64,000 bases of DNA from the NCBI GenBank assembly GCA_963833655.1, contig CAWHYL010000005.1:62001-126000 (forward strand), given 5' to 3'. The notes beneath the pieces were generated by a model that ran no database searches, was not told where the DNA came from, and saw only the letters and a program-made list of their open reading frames with translations. Of this stretch, positions 48,154-57,456 are shown piece after piece. This DNA comes from 3-1-20CM-4-69-9 sp963833655 (GTDB taxonomy: Bacteria; Actinomycetota; Thermoleophilia; Gaiellales; Gaiellaceae). How positions within the stretch are numbered: position 1 is the stretch's first letter; each line of letters starts with the position of its first letter. A program made the translations under genes and the position numbers.

Positions 48154-49599
48154 CTACTTGATGCGGAGGAAGAACGAGATTTGCAGCTCGTGCGTGTGCG
48201 ATGCCGCGTACTCCACCGCCGAACGGAGGGGCTCGATGTTGCGGGCGATCTCGGCCGCGATGTGCTGGTGCGCCAGCTTCTCCACGTAGGGAACGCCCGA
48301 GTGGATGTTGACGTAGAGGGCGCTCCAGGTCTTGTCGGGCATCCCGGACGCGCTCTTTGCCTGCTGGAACTCTGAACTATCGGACAGCGATTTCCTCGAC
48401 CCCGCCGCGGCGGGAATTCCCTGCGGCTGATCGGATGCGACGAACTTCCCGTTCACGTCCGCGTAGTAGAGGCCCATGCCGTTCGAGGCCATCGCGTGCA
48501 CGGGCGTCCCGCCGACCGCACGCACCTGTGGGGACGTCCCCGAGAACTTCTTGACCATCCGGTCGACGATCGGGGTGCCTGCCGTTCCAGGGGTCGAGAC
48601 GAGCGTGACCTCGGGGAGGCTCGCGCCCGGGCGCACGTAGATCGCGTTCTCGCCCTCGAGGATCCGGCCGAGCTGCGCCAGCGGCCCCGCGAACTGCCGG
48701 AACTGCGGCGTGTTGAGCGCCGGGTTCTGCTGCAGACCGTTGAACATGCCCTTCGCGCCGTGGAAGGACAGGTAGACGAGCGCGTCGGCGGGAACCGTCC
48801 CGAGGAGCTTTGCGCTGAACGCCCCCGAGTGGGACGAGCCCTTGAAGAGCGACCCGGGCGTGCCGTGGACGATCGTGTCGAGCCCGATTCCCTCGGACGT
48901 CGCCCCCAGCCGGGCCGCGATCCAGTCGAGCTTGCCGAGCTTGTCGATGTAGGGCTGAATCCGCGCGCCTCCCCGCTCGCGCGCGAGCTGCATCAGGAAC
49001 CTGCCGTCGACGTACGCGCGCACGACGGAATTCGTGCCGAGGCGACTCATCGAGTCGGTGAACGACTTGTCGTCGGCCAGCATGGTCGTCGCGGTCGCGC
49101 TCTGCTGCTCGAAGCGGTCGATCGTCTTCTTCGCGGGCGCGATCACCGTCCAGCCCTTGAAGGTGTCGGCGACGACCTTGTCGGCGGGCTTCGTCGCGGC
49201 CTTGTTCGCCTTCGCGACGAGCGCGTCGAACTTCGCCCGGCTCCTCGGCTGCGTCAGGCCGACGACGTCTCGGCCGTTGTGGTCGAAGTCGAGCCACACG
49301 AAGTCGAACTCGTCGCCGAGCGCCGGCTCGACGTCCTTGGCCCAGTCGACGCCGTTGTCCGACAGATCGTGCTCGATCGAGTCGACGCCCTTCTGCTTGT
49401 CCGGGAACTTCGACGCGAGGTCGTCGATCGTCTGCCACTGCGACGACTCTGCGTTCGAGTCGATCGCGATGAACGCCGGCGCCGACGCCGGGGCGATGCT
49501 GCTCGCGCCCGCGCCGGTCTTGGCCGTGGTGCCACCGCAGCCTGCGGCCAGCACGGCCGTGGCGGCCAAGACCCATGACAGGCGGCGAGGCGCGCGCAT
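48154..49599 (-). CDS. DUF3352-type lipoprotein
   Basis: A 481-residue predicted lipoprotein. The signal peptide RRLSWVLAATAVLAAGC ends in a lipobox with C21 for lipidation. The body has the beta/alpha organisation of DUF3352: SAPAFIAIDSNAESSQW, DFDFVWLDFDHNGRDVV-like strands, and VPADALVYLSFHGAKGM. The function is unknown. Located between gpsA and metK in the same direction, with gaps of 39 and 15 bp. Confidence 0.75.
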   Translation of the reverse strand: MRAPRRLSWVLAATAVLAAGCGGTTAKTGAGASSIAPASAPAFIAIDSNAESSQWQTIDDLASKFPDKQKGVDSIEHDLSDNGVDWAKDVEPALGDEFDFVWLDFDHNGRDVVGLTQPRSRAKFDALVAKANKAATKPADKVVADTFKGWTVIAPAKKTIDRFEQQSATATTMLADDKSFTDSMSRLGTNSVVRAYVDGRFLMQLARERGGARIQPYIDKLGKLDWIAARLGATSEGIGLDTIVHGTPGSLFKGSSHSGAFSAKLLGTVPADALVYLSFHGAKGMFNGLQQNPALNTPQFRQFAGPLAQLGRILEGENAIYVRPGASLPEVTLVSTPGTAGTPIVDRMVKKFSGTSPQVRAVGGTPVHAMASNGMGLYYADVNGKFVASDQPQGIPAAAGSRKSLSDSSEFQQAKSASGMPDKTWSALYVNIHSGVPYVEKLAHQHIAAEIARNIEPLRSAVEYAASHTHELQISFFLRIK

Positions 49600-49638
49600 G
49601 TTCTGCCCAATCGGCCGGGGCCGCGGCCGGCTTGAGCC

Positions 49639-50604
49639 TCACTCGGCGGTCGGGACCCTCCCCATCAGGCTCGCCAGCAGCGAATCGAGGCTCTCGCCGC
49701 CGAGGACGCGGCAGACGCCGTCGGTGATCGGCAGCTCGACTCCGAGCCGGTGCGAGAGGTCGAGGAGGACGGGCGCGGTCGTCAGCCCCTCCACCACCTG
49801 GCCGATCTCGGCCATGGCCTCGTCGGCCGTGGCTCCGCGGGCGATCAGCTCGCCGGCGCGCCGGTTGCGGCCGTAGCTCGAGAAGCAGGTGACGATCAGG
49901 TCGCCCATCCCGGCCAGGCCGCTGAACGTCTCGGGCGCGGCGCCCTCTGCCTCGCCGAGCCGCGCCATCTCGACGAGCCCGCGGGTGATCAGGCTCGCCT
50001 TCGCGTTGTCGCCGAGCCCGAGCCCGTCGACGCCGCCGGCCGCGAGCGCCATCACGTTCTTCGCCGCGGCGCAGAGCTCGACGCCGACGAGGTCGTCGTT
50101 GACGTAGACGCGGAAGATCATCGAGTTGATCGCTTCCTGCAGCTCGTCGGCAAGAGCCGCGTCCTCGCTCGCGATCACGGCAGCCGACGGGAGACCGTCC
50201 GCGATCTCCTCGGCCATGTTGGGGCCGGACAGGACGGCGACCGGCCGTCTCCGGACGCGCGTCGACAGCCGCTCGCCGGTGGCGGGATCGAGGCCTTTCG
50301 TGAGGCTGAGGACCGGAGCGGTGCCAGGCAGGGAGGCGGCGACGTCTGCGAATGCGCGGCTCGGGACGGCGAGCACGACGAGATCGGCTTCGGCGATCGG
50401 CGCCGCGTCGATCGTCGTCGCGCTGATCCCTTCGAGGTCGGCGCTCGTGAGGTAGCGCGGGTTCCGTCCCGTCTCGTTGATGGCGCGCGCCTGATCCGCG
50501 TCGCGCGCGGCGAGCGTTACGTCATGGCCCCGGTGCAGCAGCACGCACGAGAAGCCGGTCCCCCACGACCCTGCCCCCACGACGACGACCTTCACGTCTG
50601 CCAT
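49639..50604 (-). CDS. gpsA: Glycerol-3-phosphate dehydrogenase [NAD(P)+]
   Basis: GpsA makes sn-glycerol 3-phosphate for phospholipids. The 321-residue protein has the dinucleotide motif VVVGAGSWGTGFSCVL near 6-21, LSGPNMAEEIADGLPSAAVIA near 132, and the catalytic Lys in ELCAAAKNVMALAAG near 180. ATG 50604 is chosen because the family starts a few residues before GAGSWGT. Divergent from the GNAT gene with a 14-bp gap. Near the der-plsC-cmk operon, as in many actinobacteria. Confidence 0.95.
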   Translation of the reverse strand: MADVKVVVVGAGSWGTGFSCVLLHRGHDVTLAARDADQARAINETGRNPRYLTSADLEGISATTIDAAPIAEADLVVLAVPSRAFADVAASLPGTAPVLSLTKGLDPATGERLSTRVRRRPVAVLSGPNMAEEIADGLPSAAVIASEDAALADELQEAINSMIFRVYVNDDLVGVELCAAAKNVMALAAGGVDGLGLGDNAKASLITRGLVEMARLGEAEGAAPETFSGLAGMGDLIVTCFSSYGRNRRAGELIARGATADEAMAEIGQVVEGLTTAPVLLDLSHRLGVELPITDGVCRVLGGESLDSLLASLMGRVPTAE

Positions 50605-50618
50605 CCTGACGCGATCGC

Positions 50619-51380
50619 ATGGAGGCTGCACTGCTGCAGCGGATCCAGTCGTACCTTCGCGCCGCGGCGCCGCGAGGACGCGATTCGGAGCGCGTCGGCC
50701 CGTTCCTCGCCACGTTCAACCGCGACAGCGACAACCGCTACCTCAACTACGCGATCCCGGACGACGGCGCCCAGCCGACGGAGGCAGACGTCGCGGCGCT
50801 GCTCGAGGCGTATCGAACGCGAGCGCGGCTGCCGCGGCTCGAGTACGTCGCGGCGCTCGCAGCCGCTGTCGAGCCTGCGTTGTTTGCGGCTGGCTTCGTG
50901 GCAGAGGGCCGGTTGCCGCTGATGGTCTACCGCGGCGATGTCGAGCACTCACCGGTCGACGGCGTCGAGCTCGTGCTCGCGCAGTCGAACGAGGAGCTGC
51001 GCGGCGTCGCAGCGGTCCAGTGGGAGGCGTACGGCGAGGGCGGACTGCTTCCCGACCGCGCCGTCGACAGCCTGCGCACGACGCTCGCGAACGACGGCGT
51101 GGTCGTGCTCGCGCGGGACTCCTCGACAGGCGAGGCCGCCGGTGGCGGACTCTGCACGGGCCCTCACGACGGCGCGACCGAGCTGACGTCGATCGGCGTG
51201 CGCGAGAGGTTTCGGCGCCGCGGCATCGCGGAGGCGATGACGCGCCGGCTCGCGCACGAGATGCACGCGCGCGGAAACGACTGCGTGTTCCTGATGGCCG
51301 CCGGCGACGCGGAAGAGCGGATCTACGCGCGCGCAGGCTTCGCGACCATCGCCGCCATTCTCCACATCAGCCGTGCCTGA
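50619..51380 (+). CDS. GNAT-family N-acetyltransferase
   Basis: A 253-residue protein with a C-terminal GNAT domain (about 105-250). The acetyl-CoA loop is GVRERFRRRGIAEAMTRRLA near 193-212 (RxxG/A motif), preceded by the strand ATELTSIGV and followed by FLMAAGDAEERIYARAGFAT. The N-terminal ~100 residues look like a degenerate second GNAT half. The substrate is unknown. It is inserted between gpsA and der on the opposite strand. Confidence 0.85.
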   Translation: MEAALLQRIQSYLRAAAPRGRDSERVGPFLATFNRDSDNRYLNYAIPDDGAQPTEADVAALLEAYRTRARLPRLEYVAALAAAVEPALFAAGFVAEGRLPLMVYRGDVEHSPVDGVELVLAQSNEELRGVAAVQWEAYGEGGLLPDRAVDSLRTTLANDGVVVLARDSSTGEAAGGGLCTGPHDGATELTSIGVRERFRRRGIAEAMTRRLAHEMHARGNDCVFLMAAGDAEERIYARAGFATIAAILHISRA

Positions 51381-51392
51381 GGGAGCCGCACC

Positions 51393-51406
51393 TCGGACAT
51401 GTCCGA
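51393..51406. repeat. Perfect 14-bp palindrome TCGGACATGTCCGA
   Basis: In the 113-bp gap between the convergent GNAT and der genes; could be part of a terminator or a protein site. A second dyad, GTTCG-TC-CGAAC, lies at 51450-51461. Confidence 0.5.
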
Positions 51407-51416
51407 TCCCCTCGCG

Positions 51417-51428
51417 GGTGCCAGGCAC
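51417..51428. repeat. Intergenic copy of the GGTGCCAGGCAC palindromic motif
   Basis: GGTGCCAGGCAC followed by GATTTTGCGCAT. Other exact or near copies: 274-286, 34616-34628, 46783-46794, 50320-50332 and 60560-60572, all within coding sequences. Confidence 0.6.
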
Positions 51429-51493
51429 GATTTTGCGCATTTGCAGGGGGTTCGTCCGAACAGGAGTGGGCCGGATTGGCCGCGTCCGACGGG

Positions 51494-52768
51494 TCAGCGC
51501 GGGACGAAGTCGATCGTCACCGGGACGCCCTCGAGGCCGAACCGCTCGCGGAGGTTGTTCTCGACCCAGTAGCCGTAGTCGCGCGTCACGTCCCGGCGGG
51601 AGTTCACGGTGAAGCGGAACCGCGGCGGGCGGGTCTCGACCTGCGCGCCGTACAGGATCCGCGCGGGCGTCTGGCGCTGCTGCTGGAGCTCGCCGAGGAA
51701 GCGATTCAGCTCCGCCGTCGGGATCCGCGCGGTGTACGTGTCGAACTGCCGCTCGATCAGGTCGAGGAGCCGCTCGATGCCGCGGCCGGTCTTTGCGGAC
51801 ACGGCCACGTGCGGCGGCCGCTGCCGCAGTCGCCGCTCGAGTTCGGGCCGCACGTCCTCGATCCCCACCGCCGTCACGTCCCACTTGGACAGCACGACGA
51901 TCGTCGCGCACTGCGCCTTGCGCGCCACGTCCGCAACGGACAGGTCTTGCTCGACGATCCCTTCCGACGTGTCGATCAAGACGAGCGCGATGTCCGCACG
52001 CTGCGCGGCGTCGAGCGCACGCAGCTCGGAGTAGTACTCGATGCCCTGCCGGTGCCGCCGCTTGCGGCGCATCCCGGCGGTGTCGACGAAGACGAACATC
52101 CGCTCGCCCCGCTCGAACACCGTGTCGATCGCGTCACGCGTCGTGCCCGGCGTCTCCGAGACGATCACGCGCTCCCGGCCGAGGATCGCGTTCAGCAGCG
52201 ACGACTTGCCGACGTTCGGCCGCCCGAGGATGGCGACGCGGATCGCCGTCTCCGGAGCCTCCTCGCGCCCCTCCCCCGGCAGCTCCGAGACGATCTGGTC
52301 GAGGAGGTCGCCGGTCCCGTGCCCGTGCAGCGCCGAGAGCGGGATCGGGTCGCCCAGCCCGAGCCGGTGCAGGTCGAACGCGAGCCCGTCCTGTGCCGGG
52401 TCGTCGATCTTGTTCGCGATCAGCAGGACTGGCTTGCGCGCGCGGCGGAGGATGTCGGCGACCTCCTCGTCCCCCGGCGTGATCCCCGCTTTCGCGTCGA
52501 CGACGAAGAGGACGAGGTCGGCCTCGGCGATCCCCTCACGCGCCTGCGCGGCGATCGACTGCGTCATCGGCGAGCGGTCGGCGATGTCGACGCCGCCCGT
52601 GTCGACGAGGAGGAAGCGGTCGTTCCCCCACTCCGCGACGATCTCCTTCCGGTCGCGCGTCACGCCCGGCTGCTCGTGCACGACCGCCGTGCGCGAGCCG
52701 CTCAGGCGGTTGACCAGCGTCGACTTCCCGACGTTCGGAAAGCCGACGACGGCGACGGTCCCTTTCAC
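51494..52768 (-). CDS. der: Ribosome-associated GTPase Der (EngA)
   Basis: A 424-residue protein with two tandem GTPase domains: VVGFPNVGKSTLVNRLSG with DTGGVDI, and ILGRPNVGKSSLLNAILG with DTAGMRRKRR, then a C-terminal KH-like domain (RFRFTVNSRRDVTRDYGYW). It acts in 50S maturation. GTG 52768 overlaps the plsC stop (GTGA) and is selected because the first G1 motif begins eight residues later. Last gene of the aroF-tyrA-aroA-cmk-plsC-der operon. Confidence 0.96.
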   Translation of the reverse strand: MKGTVAVVGFPNVGKSTLVNRLSGSRTAVVHEQPGVTRDRKEIVAEWGNDRFLLVDTGGVDIADRSPMTQSIAAQAREGIAEADLVLFVVDAKAGITPGDEEVADILRRARKPVLLIANKIDDPAQDGLAFDLHRLGLGDPIPLSALHGHGTGDLLDQIVSELPGEGREEAPETAIRVAILGRPNVGKSSLLNAILGRERVIVSETPGTTRDAIDTVFERGERMFVFVDTAGMRRKRRHRQGIEYYSELRALDAAQRADIALVLIDTSEGIVEQDLSVADVARKAQCATIVVLSKWDVTAVGIEDVRPELERRLRQRPPHVAVSAKTGRGIERLLDLIERQFDTYTARIPTAELNRFLGELQQQRQTPARILYGAQVETRPPRFRFTVNSRRDVTRDYGYWVENNLRERFGLEGVPVTIDFVPR

Positions 52769-53412
52769 GCCGGCGGGATCGCGACGCGCGGCCGGCCCTG
52801 CTCCTGCGTGGTCAAGAGGAACTCCCACAGGCGCCGGATCTCGGCCTGGATCTCGAGCGCCGCCGCGCGATACCCCTGGGAGTTCCGCGAATGGCCGCTC
52901 AGGTCGAACGGCTCGCCGAACGCGAGCGACACGGGCTCCCAGTTCCCGGGCCGCCAGCGCTGCGTTCCCTCGATCGCGCCGCACACCACCGGGACCTGTT
53001 CCTGCACCGCGATCATCGCCGCGCCGCTGCGCACCTCACCCGGCTCCTCTCTCTGCCGTGTCCCCTCCGGGAACATCCCGAGCGTGTCACCGCGGCGCAC
53101 GACCTCCCGCATGACGCGGATCGCCTCGCGGTCCGACTCGCCGCGCCGGATCGAGGACGTCCCGAAGAAGCGGATGAACGGCCCGATCAGCGGGTTGTCG
53201 TGCACCTCCTGCTTCGCGACGTAGTAGATGGTGCGAGGGCACACGACGCCGAGCGCCCACGGGTCGAGCCACGAGAAGTGGTTGAAGCAGAGGACGAGTG
53301 GCCCGTGCAGCGGCAATCGGTCGCGGCCGTAGATGCGAAGCGGTGTGAATGCGCGCACGAGCCCGCCGAAGGCCGGGCGCCCGAACAACCACGCCCACTG
53401 CTCGCGAGTCAC
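52765..53412 (-). CDS. plsC: 1-acyl-sn-glycerol-3-phosphate acyltransferase
   Basis: A 215-residue PlsC-type enzyme. The catalytic H-x4-D is in CFNHFSWLDPWAL near residues 43-55 and the glycerolphosphate-binding motif is MFPEGTRQREEPG near 113-125. It makes phosphatidic acid. It overlaps both neighbours (cmk upstream, der downstream) by 4 bp, a conserved cmk-plsC-der arrangement. Confidence 0.93.
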   Translation of the reverse strand: MTREQWAWLFGRPAFGGLVRAFTPLRIYGRDRLPLHGPLVLCFNHFSWLDPWALGVVCPRTIYYVAKQEVHDNPLIGPFIRFFGTSSIRRGESDREAIRVMREVVRRGDTLGMFPEGTRQREEPGEVRSGAAMIAVQEQVPVVCGAIEGTQRWRPGNWEPVSLAFGEPFDLSGHSRNSQGYRAAALEIQAEIRRLWEFLLTTQEQGRPRVAIPPA

Positions 53413-54050
53413 GACCGCGACGCGGCCAGGCGCTGCTGGACGAGCTCCTCGATGCGCGACACGACGTCGTCCACCTCGAGCTCGGTCGTGTCGATCTGCG
53501 CGGCGTCGTCGGCGGGCCGCATCCGCGCGGCATCGCTCTGGTCGCGCACGCGCAGGTCGGTCGCGAGCGCGTCGCCGCCGATGTCCGGGCGCTCCGCCTG
53601 CCGCCGCCGCGCGCGCGTCGATACGTCCGCGTTGAGGTAGACCTTCACCTCGGCGTCGGGCGCGACGACGGTGCCGATGTCACGGCCCTCGATGACGACA
53701 TCGCCCTGCTCGCCGAGCTCGCGCTGCCGGTCGCGCATCACCTGCCGCACCTCCGGATGCCGCGCGACAACCGGGACGTTGCGGTCGATGTCGGACTTGC
53801 GGATCGACGCGGTCACGTCCATGCCGGCGATGTACACGCGCCCGCGCTCGTCGAACATGACCGGGTTCGCGGCCGCCAGCGCCCCCAGCGGCGCGGCGTC
53901 CCACAGCGGCAGCCCGCGCTGCATCGCGAGCCACGTCACGGCGCGATACATCGCCCCGGTGTCGAGGTAGCGAAAGCCGAGCCGCTCGGCGAGTTGCCGC
54001 GCAACCGTGCTCTTGCCTGCCCCTGCGGGGCCGTCGATGGCGACGATCAT
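53409..54050 (-). CDS. cmk: Cytidylate kinase
   Basis: A 213-residue nucleoside monophosphate kinase: P-loop IDGPAGAGKSTVARQLAERL near 5-24, YLDTGAMYRAVTW near 30, IEGRDIGTVVAPDAEVKVYL near 128. It phosphorylates CMP and dCMP. ATG 54050 overlaps the aroA stop (ATGA). A longer in-frame extension upstream is only antisense-like reading within aroA and was not used. Confidence 0.95.
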   Translation of the reverse strand: MIVAIDGPAGAGKSTVARQLAERLGFRYLDTGAMYRAVTWLAMQRGLPLWDAAPLGALAAANPVMFDERGRVYIAGMDVTASIRKSDIDRNVPVVARHPEVRQVMRDRQRELGEQGDVVIEGRDIGTVVAPDAEVKVYLNADVSTRARRRQAERPDIGGDALATDLRVRDQSDAARMRPADDAAQIDTTELEVDDVVSRIEELVQQRLAASRS

Positions 54051-55303
54051 CGTCTGGAGACCGAATCGAGGAGGTCGTAGAACCCGGGGAAGCTTATAGC
54101 GACCGCGTCGGCGTCCCCGACCTCGACGCCCTCGCGCGAGGTGACCCCTGCGACCGCCGCGAGCATGGCGACCCGATGGTCGCCGTCGGAGCCCATGCGG
54201 CCGCCGATCGGCCGCGCCGGGACGCCTCGCACCTCGAATCCGTCGTCGCGCGCGCGAATACGGATGCCGAGAGCACGCAGCCCGTTCGTCACGGTTTCGA
54301 TGCGATCCGTCTCCTTGACGCGGAGCTCGGACGCGCCGCTGAGCCGGCTGTCGCCGCGCGCGCCGGCGGCCGCGAGCGCGAACAGCGGCAGCTCGTCGAC
54401 GAGGAGCGGCACCTCCTCGGCCGTCACGTCCGTCGCGACCAGCTCGGCCGACTGCACCTGCACGTCGCCGGCCCATTCGCCCCCGATCTTGCGCCGGTTG
54501 AAGACGGTGATGCGCGCGCCCATCCGCTCCAGCACATCGAGCAGCCCGGTGCGGCGCGGGTTGAGCCCGACGTCGTGGATGGTCAGGTCGGAGCCGGAAA
54601 GGAGGGTCGCGGCGACGATGAACGGCGCCGCCGCAGAGAAGTCGCCCGGGACGATTACCTCGTCGAGCTCGAGCCGGGCGGCCGGCTCGATCGACACCGA
54701 CGCGGGCCGCCGTCGGACACGCGCTCCTGCTGCGGCGAGCATCAGCTCGGTGTGGTCGCGCGTCGGCGCACGCTCGATGACCGTCGTCGTTCCGTCCGCG
54801 TTGAGACCGGCGAGGAGAACGGCGGACTTCACCTGTGCGCTGGCGACGGGCAGCGAGTACTCGATGCCCTTCAGCGCGTCGCTGCCTTCGACCACGAGCG
54901 GGCTCGTCGTCACGTGCGCGCCCATCCTGTTCAGCGGCTCCGCGATGCGTTGCATCGGCCGCGCGCGCAGCGACTCGTCGCCGGTGAGCTCCCAGCGGCC
55001 GGGATGCCCGGCGAGGATGCCGGCAAGCAGGCGCATCAGCGTGCCGGCATTGCCGCAATCGACCACCGCCGGCAAGAGCTCGCCGCCGTCGACGACGAGC
55101 TCGTCGTCGGCAACGTCGTCCACCTCGATGCCGAGAGCACGCACGGCGTGGACCGTCGACTGCGTGTCGCCGCTCCGCCCAAAGCCGCGCACGCGGGTCT
55201 CGCCGTCGCAGAGCGCGCCGATCAGCACCGCCCGGTGTGAGATCGACTTGTCGCCGGGGACGGCGATGTGGCCGGCGAGGGCTCCGGCCGGCTCGACTCT
55301 CAT
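54047..55303 (-). CDS. aroA: 3-phosphoshikimate 1-carboxyvinyltransferase (EPSP synthase)
   Basis: A 418-residue EPSP synthase: VPGDKSISHRAVLIGALC near 14-31, NAGTLMRLLAGIL near 84, VASAQVKSAVLLAGL near 160, the catalytic Asp in LVDELPLFALAAA near 305, and RVKETDRI near 335. Step six of the shikimate pathway. ATG 55303 overlaps the tyrA stop. Part of the aromatic operon. Confidence 0.96.
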   Translation of the reverse strand: MRVEPAGALAGHIAVPGDKSISHRAVLIGALCDGETRVRGFGRSGDTQSTVHAVRALGIEVDDVADDELVVDGGELLPAVVDCGNAGTLMRLLAGILAGHPGRWELTGDESLRARPMQRIAEPLNRMGAHVTTSPLVVEGSDALKGIEYSLPVASAQVKSAVLLAGLNADGTTTVIERAPTRDHTELMLAAAGARVRRRPASVSIEPAARLELDEVIVPGDFSAAAPFIVAATLLSGSDLTIHDVGLNPRRTGLLDVLERMGARITVFNRRKIGGEWAGDVQVQSAELVATDVTAEEVPLLVDELPLFALAAAGARGDSRLSGASELRVKETDRIETVTNGLRALGIRIRARDDGFEVRGVPARPIGGRMGSDGDHRVAMLAAVAGVTSREGVEVGDADAVAISFPGFYDLLDSVSRR

Positions 55304-56385
55304 TCGTCGAGCACGGGCGAGATGACCACGTGGTACCCCTGCGCCTCGAGCACGTCCGCGGCGCGCACGGCCTCGTCCTCGCCGCCAACGAGCAGCGTGA
55401 GCGTCCCGCCGCGCTCGCGCGACAGGTGCTGGAGCTCGAAGTCGTCGATGTTGATCCGCTCCGCGCCGAGCGCCTGCGTGATGCCGGCGAGCACGCCCGG
55501 CCGGTCGGGCACGTGCACGCGCAGGCGCTGCAGTGCGCCTGGCTGCTCGTACGCCTCGGCCAGCATGCGGCGGCGGTTGCCGGACGCCTCGGCGATCCAG
55601 CGCGCGAGGAAGCCGGCGTCGCTGTCGGCGAGCGCGCGCTCGACCTGCTCGACGCGGCGGCGGTGCTCCGCGAGGGCACTTCCGAGCGCTTCGGCATTGT
55701 CGAGGAAGATGTCGACCCAGATGCGCGGGTTCGCGCCGGCGACGCGCGTCATGTCCCGCAGCGAGCCGCCGGCAGCGGCAAGCGGCTCGTGCCCGTCGAT
55801 GCGCGAGGCGCCGGCCTGGTTCAGCAACAGGTTCGCGAGCGCGTGCGGCAGGTGGCTCGTCAGCGCGACGAGCCGGTCGTGCGCCTGCGGGTCGACGGCA
55901 ACCGGGACGGCGCCGAGCGACGCGACGAAGCCGTGCAGCAGCCGGTACCGCTGCGGATCCGTCGCCGCGACTGGCGTCAGGAACCACGTGGCGCCGCGGA
56001 ACAGCTCCGCATTCGCATGCGCGGCGCCGTGCGTGTGCGAGCCGCAGACGGGATGGCCGCCGATGAAGCGCCCGTCGGTCACGGCCTGCGTCACCGGCCC
56101 CTTCGTCGAGCCGACATCCGTGACCGTGGCGTCGCTGCTCGCCGCCAGGACCGCGCCGACCTCCACCGGCAGCTGCGCCACCGGCGCGGCGACCACCGCC
56201 AGCTCCGCGTCAGCGACGGCTTCCTCCAGCGAGGCTGCGGGCTCGACTGCCTCCCGCTCCGCGGCCACTCCCAACGCGTCGGCGTCGACGTCCCAGCCGC
56301 GCACCTCGGCCACGCCGGCCGCGCGCGCGGCCAGCCCGACCGAGGCGCCGATCAGCCCAGTGCCGACGATCGCCAGCCGCTGCAC
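55300..56385 (-). CDS. tyrA: Prephenate dehydrogenase with C-terminal ACT domain
   Basis: A 361-residue TyrA. NAD-binding IVGTGLIGASVGLAARAAG near 5-23, DVGSTKGPV near 92, GGHPVCGSHTHGA near 112 with the catalytic His, LTSHLPHALANLL near 181. The C-terminal ACT domain begins RLRVHVPDRPGVLAGITQAL near 288 and probably mediates tyrosine inhibition. Two bp after aroF and overlapping aroA by 4 bp. Confidence 0.95.
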   Translation of the reverse strand: MQRLAIVGTGLIGASVGLAARAAGVAEVRGWDVDADALGVAAEREAVEPAASLEEAVADAELAVVAAPVAQLPVEVGAVLAASSDATVTDVGSTKGPVTQAVTDGRFIGGHPVCGSHTHGAAHANAELFRGATWFLTPVAATDPQRYRLLHGFVASLGAVPVAVDPQAHDRLVALTSHLPHALANLLLNQAGASRIDGHEPLAAAGGSLRDMTRVAGANPRIWVDIFLDNAEALGSALAEHRRRVEQVERALADSDAGFLARWIAEASGNRRRMLAEAYEQPGALQRLRVHVPDRPGVLAGITQALGAERINIDDFELQHLSRERGGTLTLLVGGEDEAVRAADVLEAQGYHVVISPVLDE

Positions 56386-56387
56386 GG

Positions 56388-57428
56388 TCAGCCGATCGTG
56401 CGGCCCATCAGCTGGGCCAGCGAGCGGATCTCGTCCGCGAAGTCCGGGAAGTCGGCGACGGGAATCTGCTGCGGACCGTCGCAGAGCGCCTCCTCGGGGC
56501 GCGGATGCACCTCGACGATGATCCCGTCGGCGCCGACCGCGACCGCGGCGCGCGCCAGCGGCAGCACGAGCTCACGCCGTCCGGGCGCGTGCGACGGGTC
56601 GACGATCACCGGCAGATGCGTCTCGTTCTTCAGCACCGGCACGGCGCTGATGTCGAGCGTGTAGCGCGTCGCATGCTCGAACGTCGTGATCCCGCGCTCG
56701 CAGAGGATCACCTGCGCGTTGCCCTCGCGGACGATGTACTCCGCGGCCATCAGCAGCTCCTCGATCGACGCGGCCGGCCCGCGTTTGAGCAGCACCGGCT
56801 TCTCCGTCCGCCCGACCTCCGACAGCAGGTTGAAGTTCTGCATGTTGCGCGCGCCGATCTGGATCACGTCCGCGTGCTCGAGCAGCGCGTCGACGTGGCG
56901 CGGGTCCATCAGCTCGGTGACGATCGGCAGCCCTGTCTCCTCGCGCGCCTCGACGAGAATCTCGAGCGCCTCCTCCCCGAGCCCGCTGAACGTGTACGGC
57001 GACGTCCGCGGCTTGAACGCGCCGCCGCGCAGCATCGTCGAGCCCGCCTGCGCGACCGCCCGCGCCGTCTCGAGCGTCTGCTCGCGGTACTCGACGGTGC
57101 AGGGCCCGGCGATCAGCCCGAACTTGTCGTCGCCGATCTGCCGGCCGTTGACGTCGATCACCGTCGGGTCGGGCGACAGCTCGCGCGACACGAGCTTGTA
57201 GGGCTTCAGGATCGGCAGCACCTGCTCGACGCCGGGATAGCCCTCGAGCGGCAGTGCCGCGAGCGCCTCGCGGTCGCCGATCGCGCCGATCGTCGTCGCT
57301 TCGCGTCCGGGCGTGACGTGCGCATCGGCGCCCGCCTCGGCGAGGCGCGCGACGACATGGTCGACCTCCTCGAGCGTCGCGTGCGCGCCCATGACGATCA
57401 GCAGCTCCGGTGATCCGGTGACGGCCAT
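56388..57428 (-). CDS. aroF: 3-deoxy-7-phosphoheptulonate (DAHP) synthase, type I beta
   Basis: A 346-residue DAHP synthase. A ferredoxin-like regulatory domain is at 1-75 (LLIVMGAHATLEEVDHVV), then the TIM barrel: GPCTVEYREQTLETA near 110, LRGGAFKPRTSPYTFSG near 134, IQIGARNMQNFNLL near 188, VDPSHAPGRRE near 267. The N-terminal domain normally confers feedback inhibition. It opens the aromatic operon and is divergent from trpS with a 28-bp gap. Confidence 0.95.
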   Translation of the reverse strand: MAVTGSPELLIVMGAHATLEEVDHVVARLAEAGADAHVTPGREATTIGAIGDREALAALPLEGYPGVEQVLPILKPYKLVSRELSPDPTVIDVNGRQIGDDKFGLIAGPCTVEYREQTLETARAVAQAGSTMLRGGAFKPRTSPYTFSGLGEEALEILVEAREETGLPIVTELMDPRHVDALLEHADVIQIGARNMQNFNLLSEVGRTEKPVLLKRGPAASIEELLMAAEYIVREGNAQVILCERGITTFEHATRYTLDISAVPVLKNETHLPVIVDPSHAPGRRELVLPLARAAVAVGADGIIVEVHPRPEEALCDGPQQIPVADFPDFADEIRSLAQLMGRTIG

Positions 57429-57456
57429 TCGAACTCAGGATACTTTTGACCCGACG

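Noticed and set aside
53409..55987. Extended upstream starts for cmk and aroA giving proteins of over 600 residues
   Set aside because: The extra N-termini are arginine-rich antisense-like translations of the upstream gene; family starts at 54050 and 55303 coincide with ATGA overlaps.
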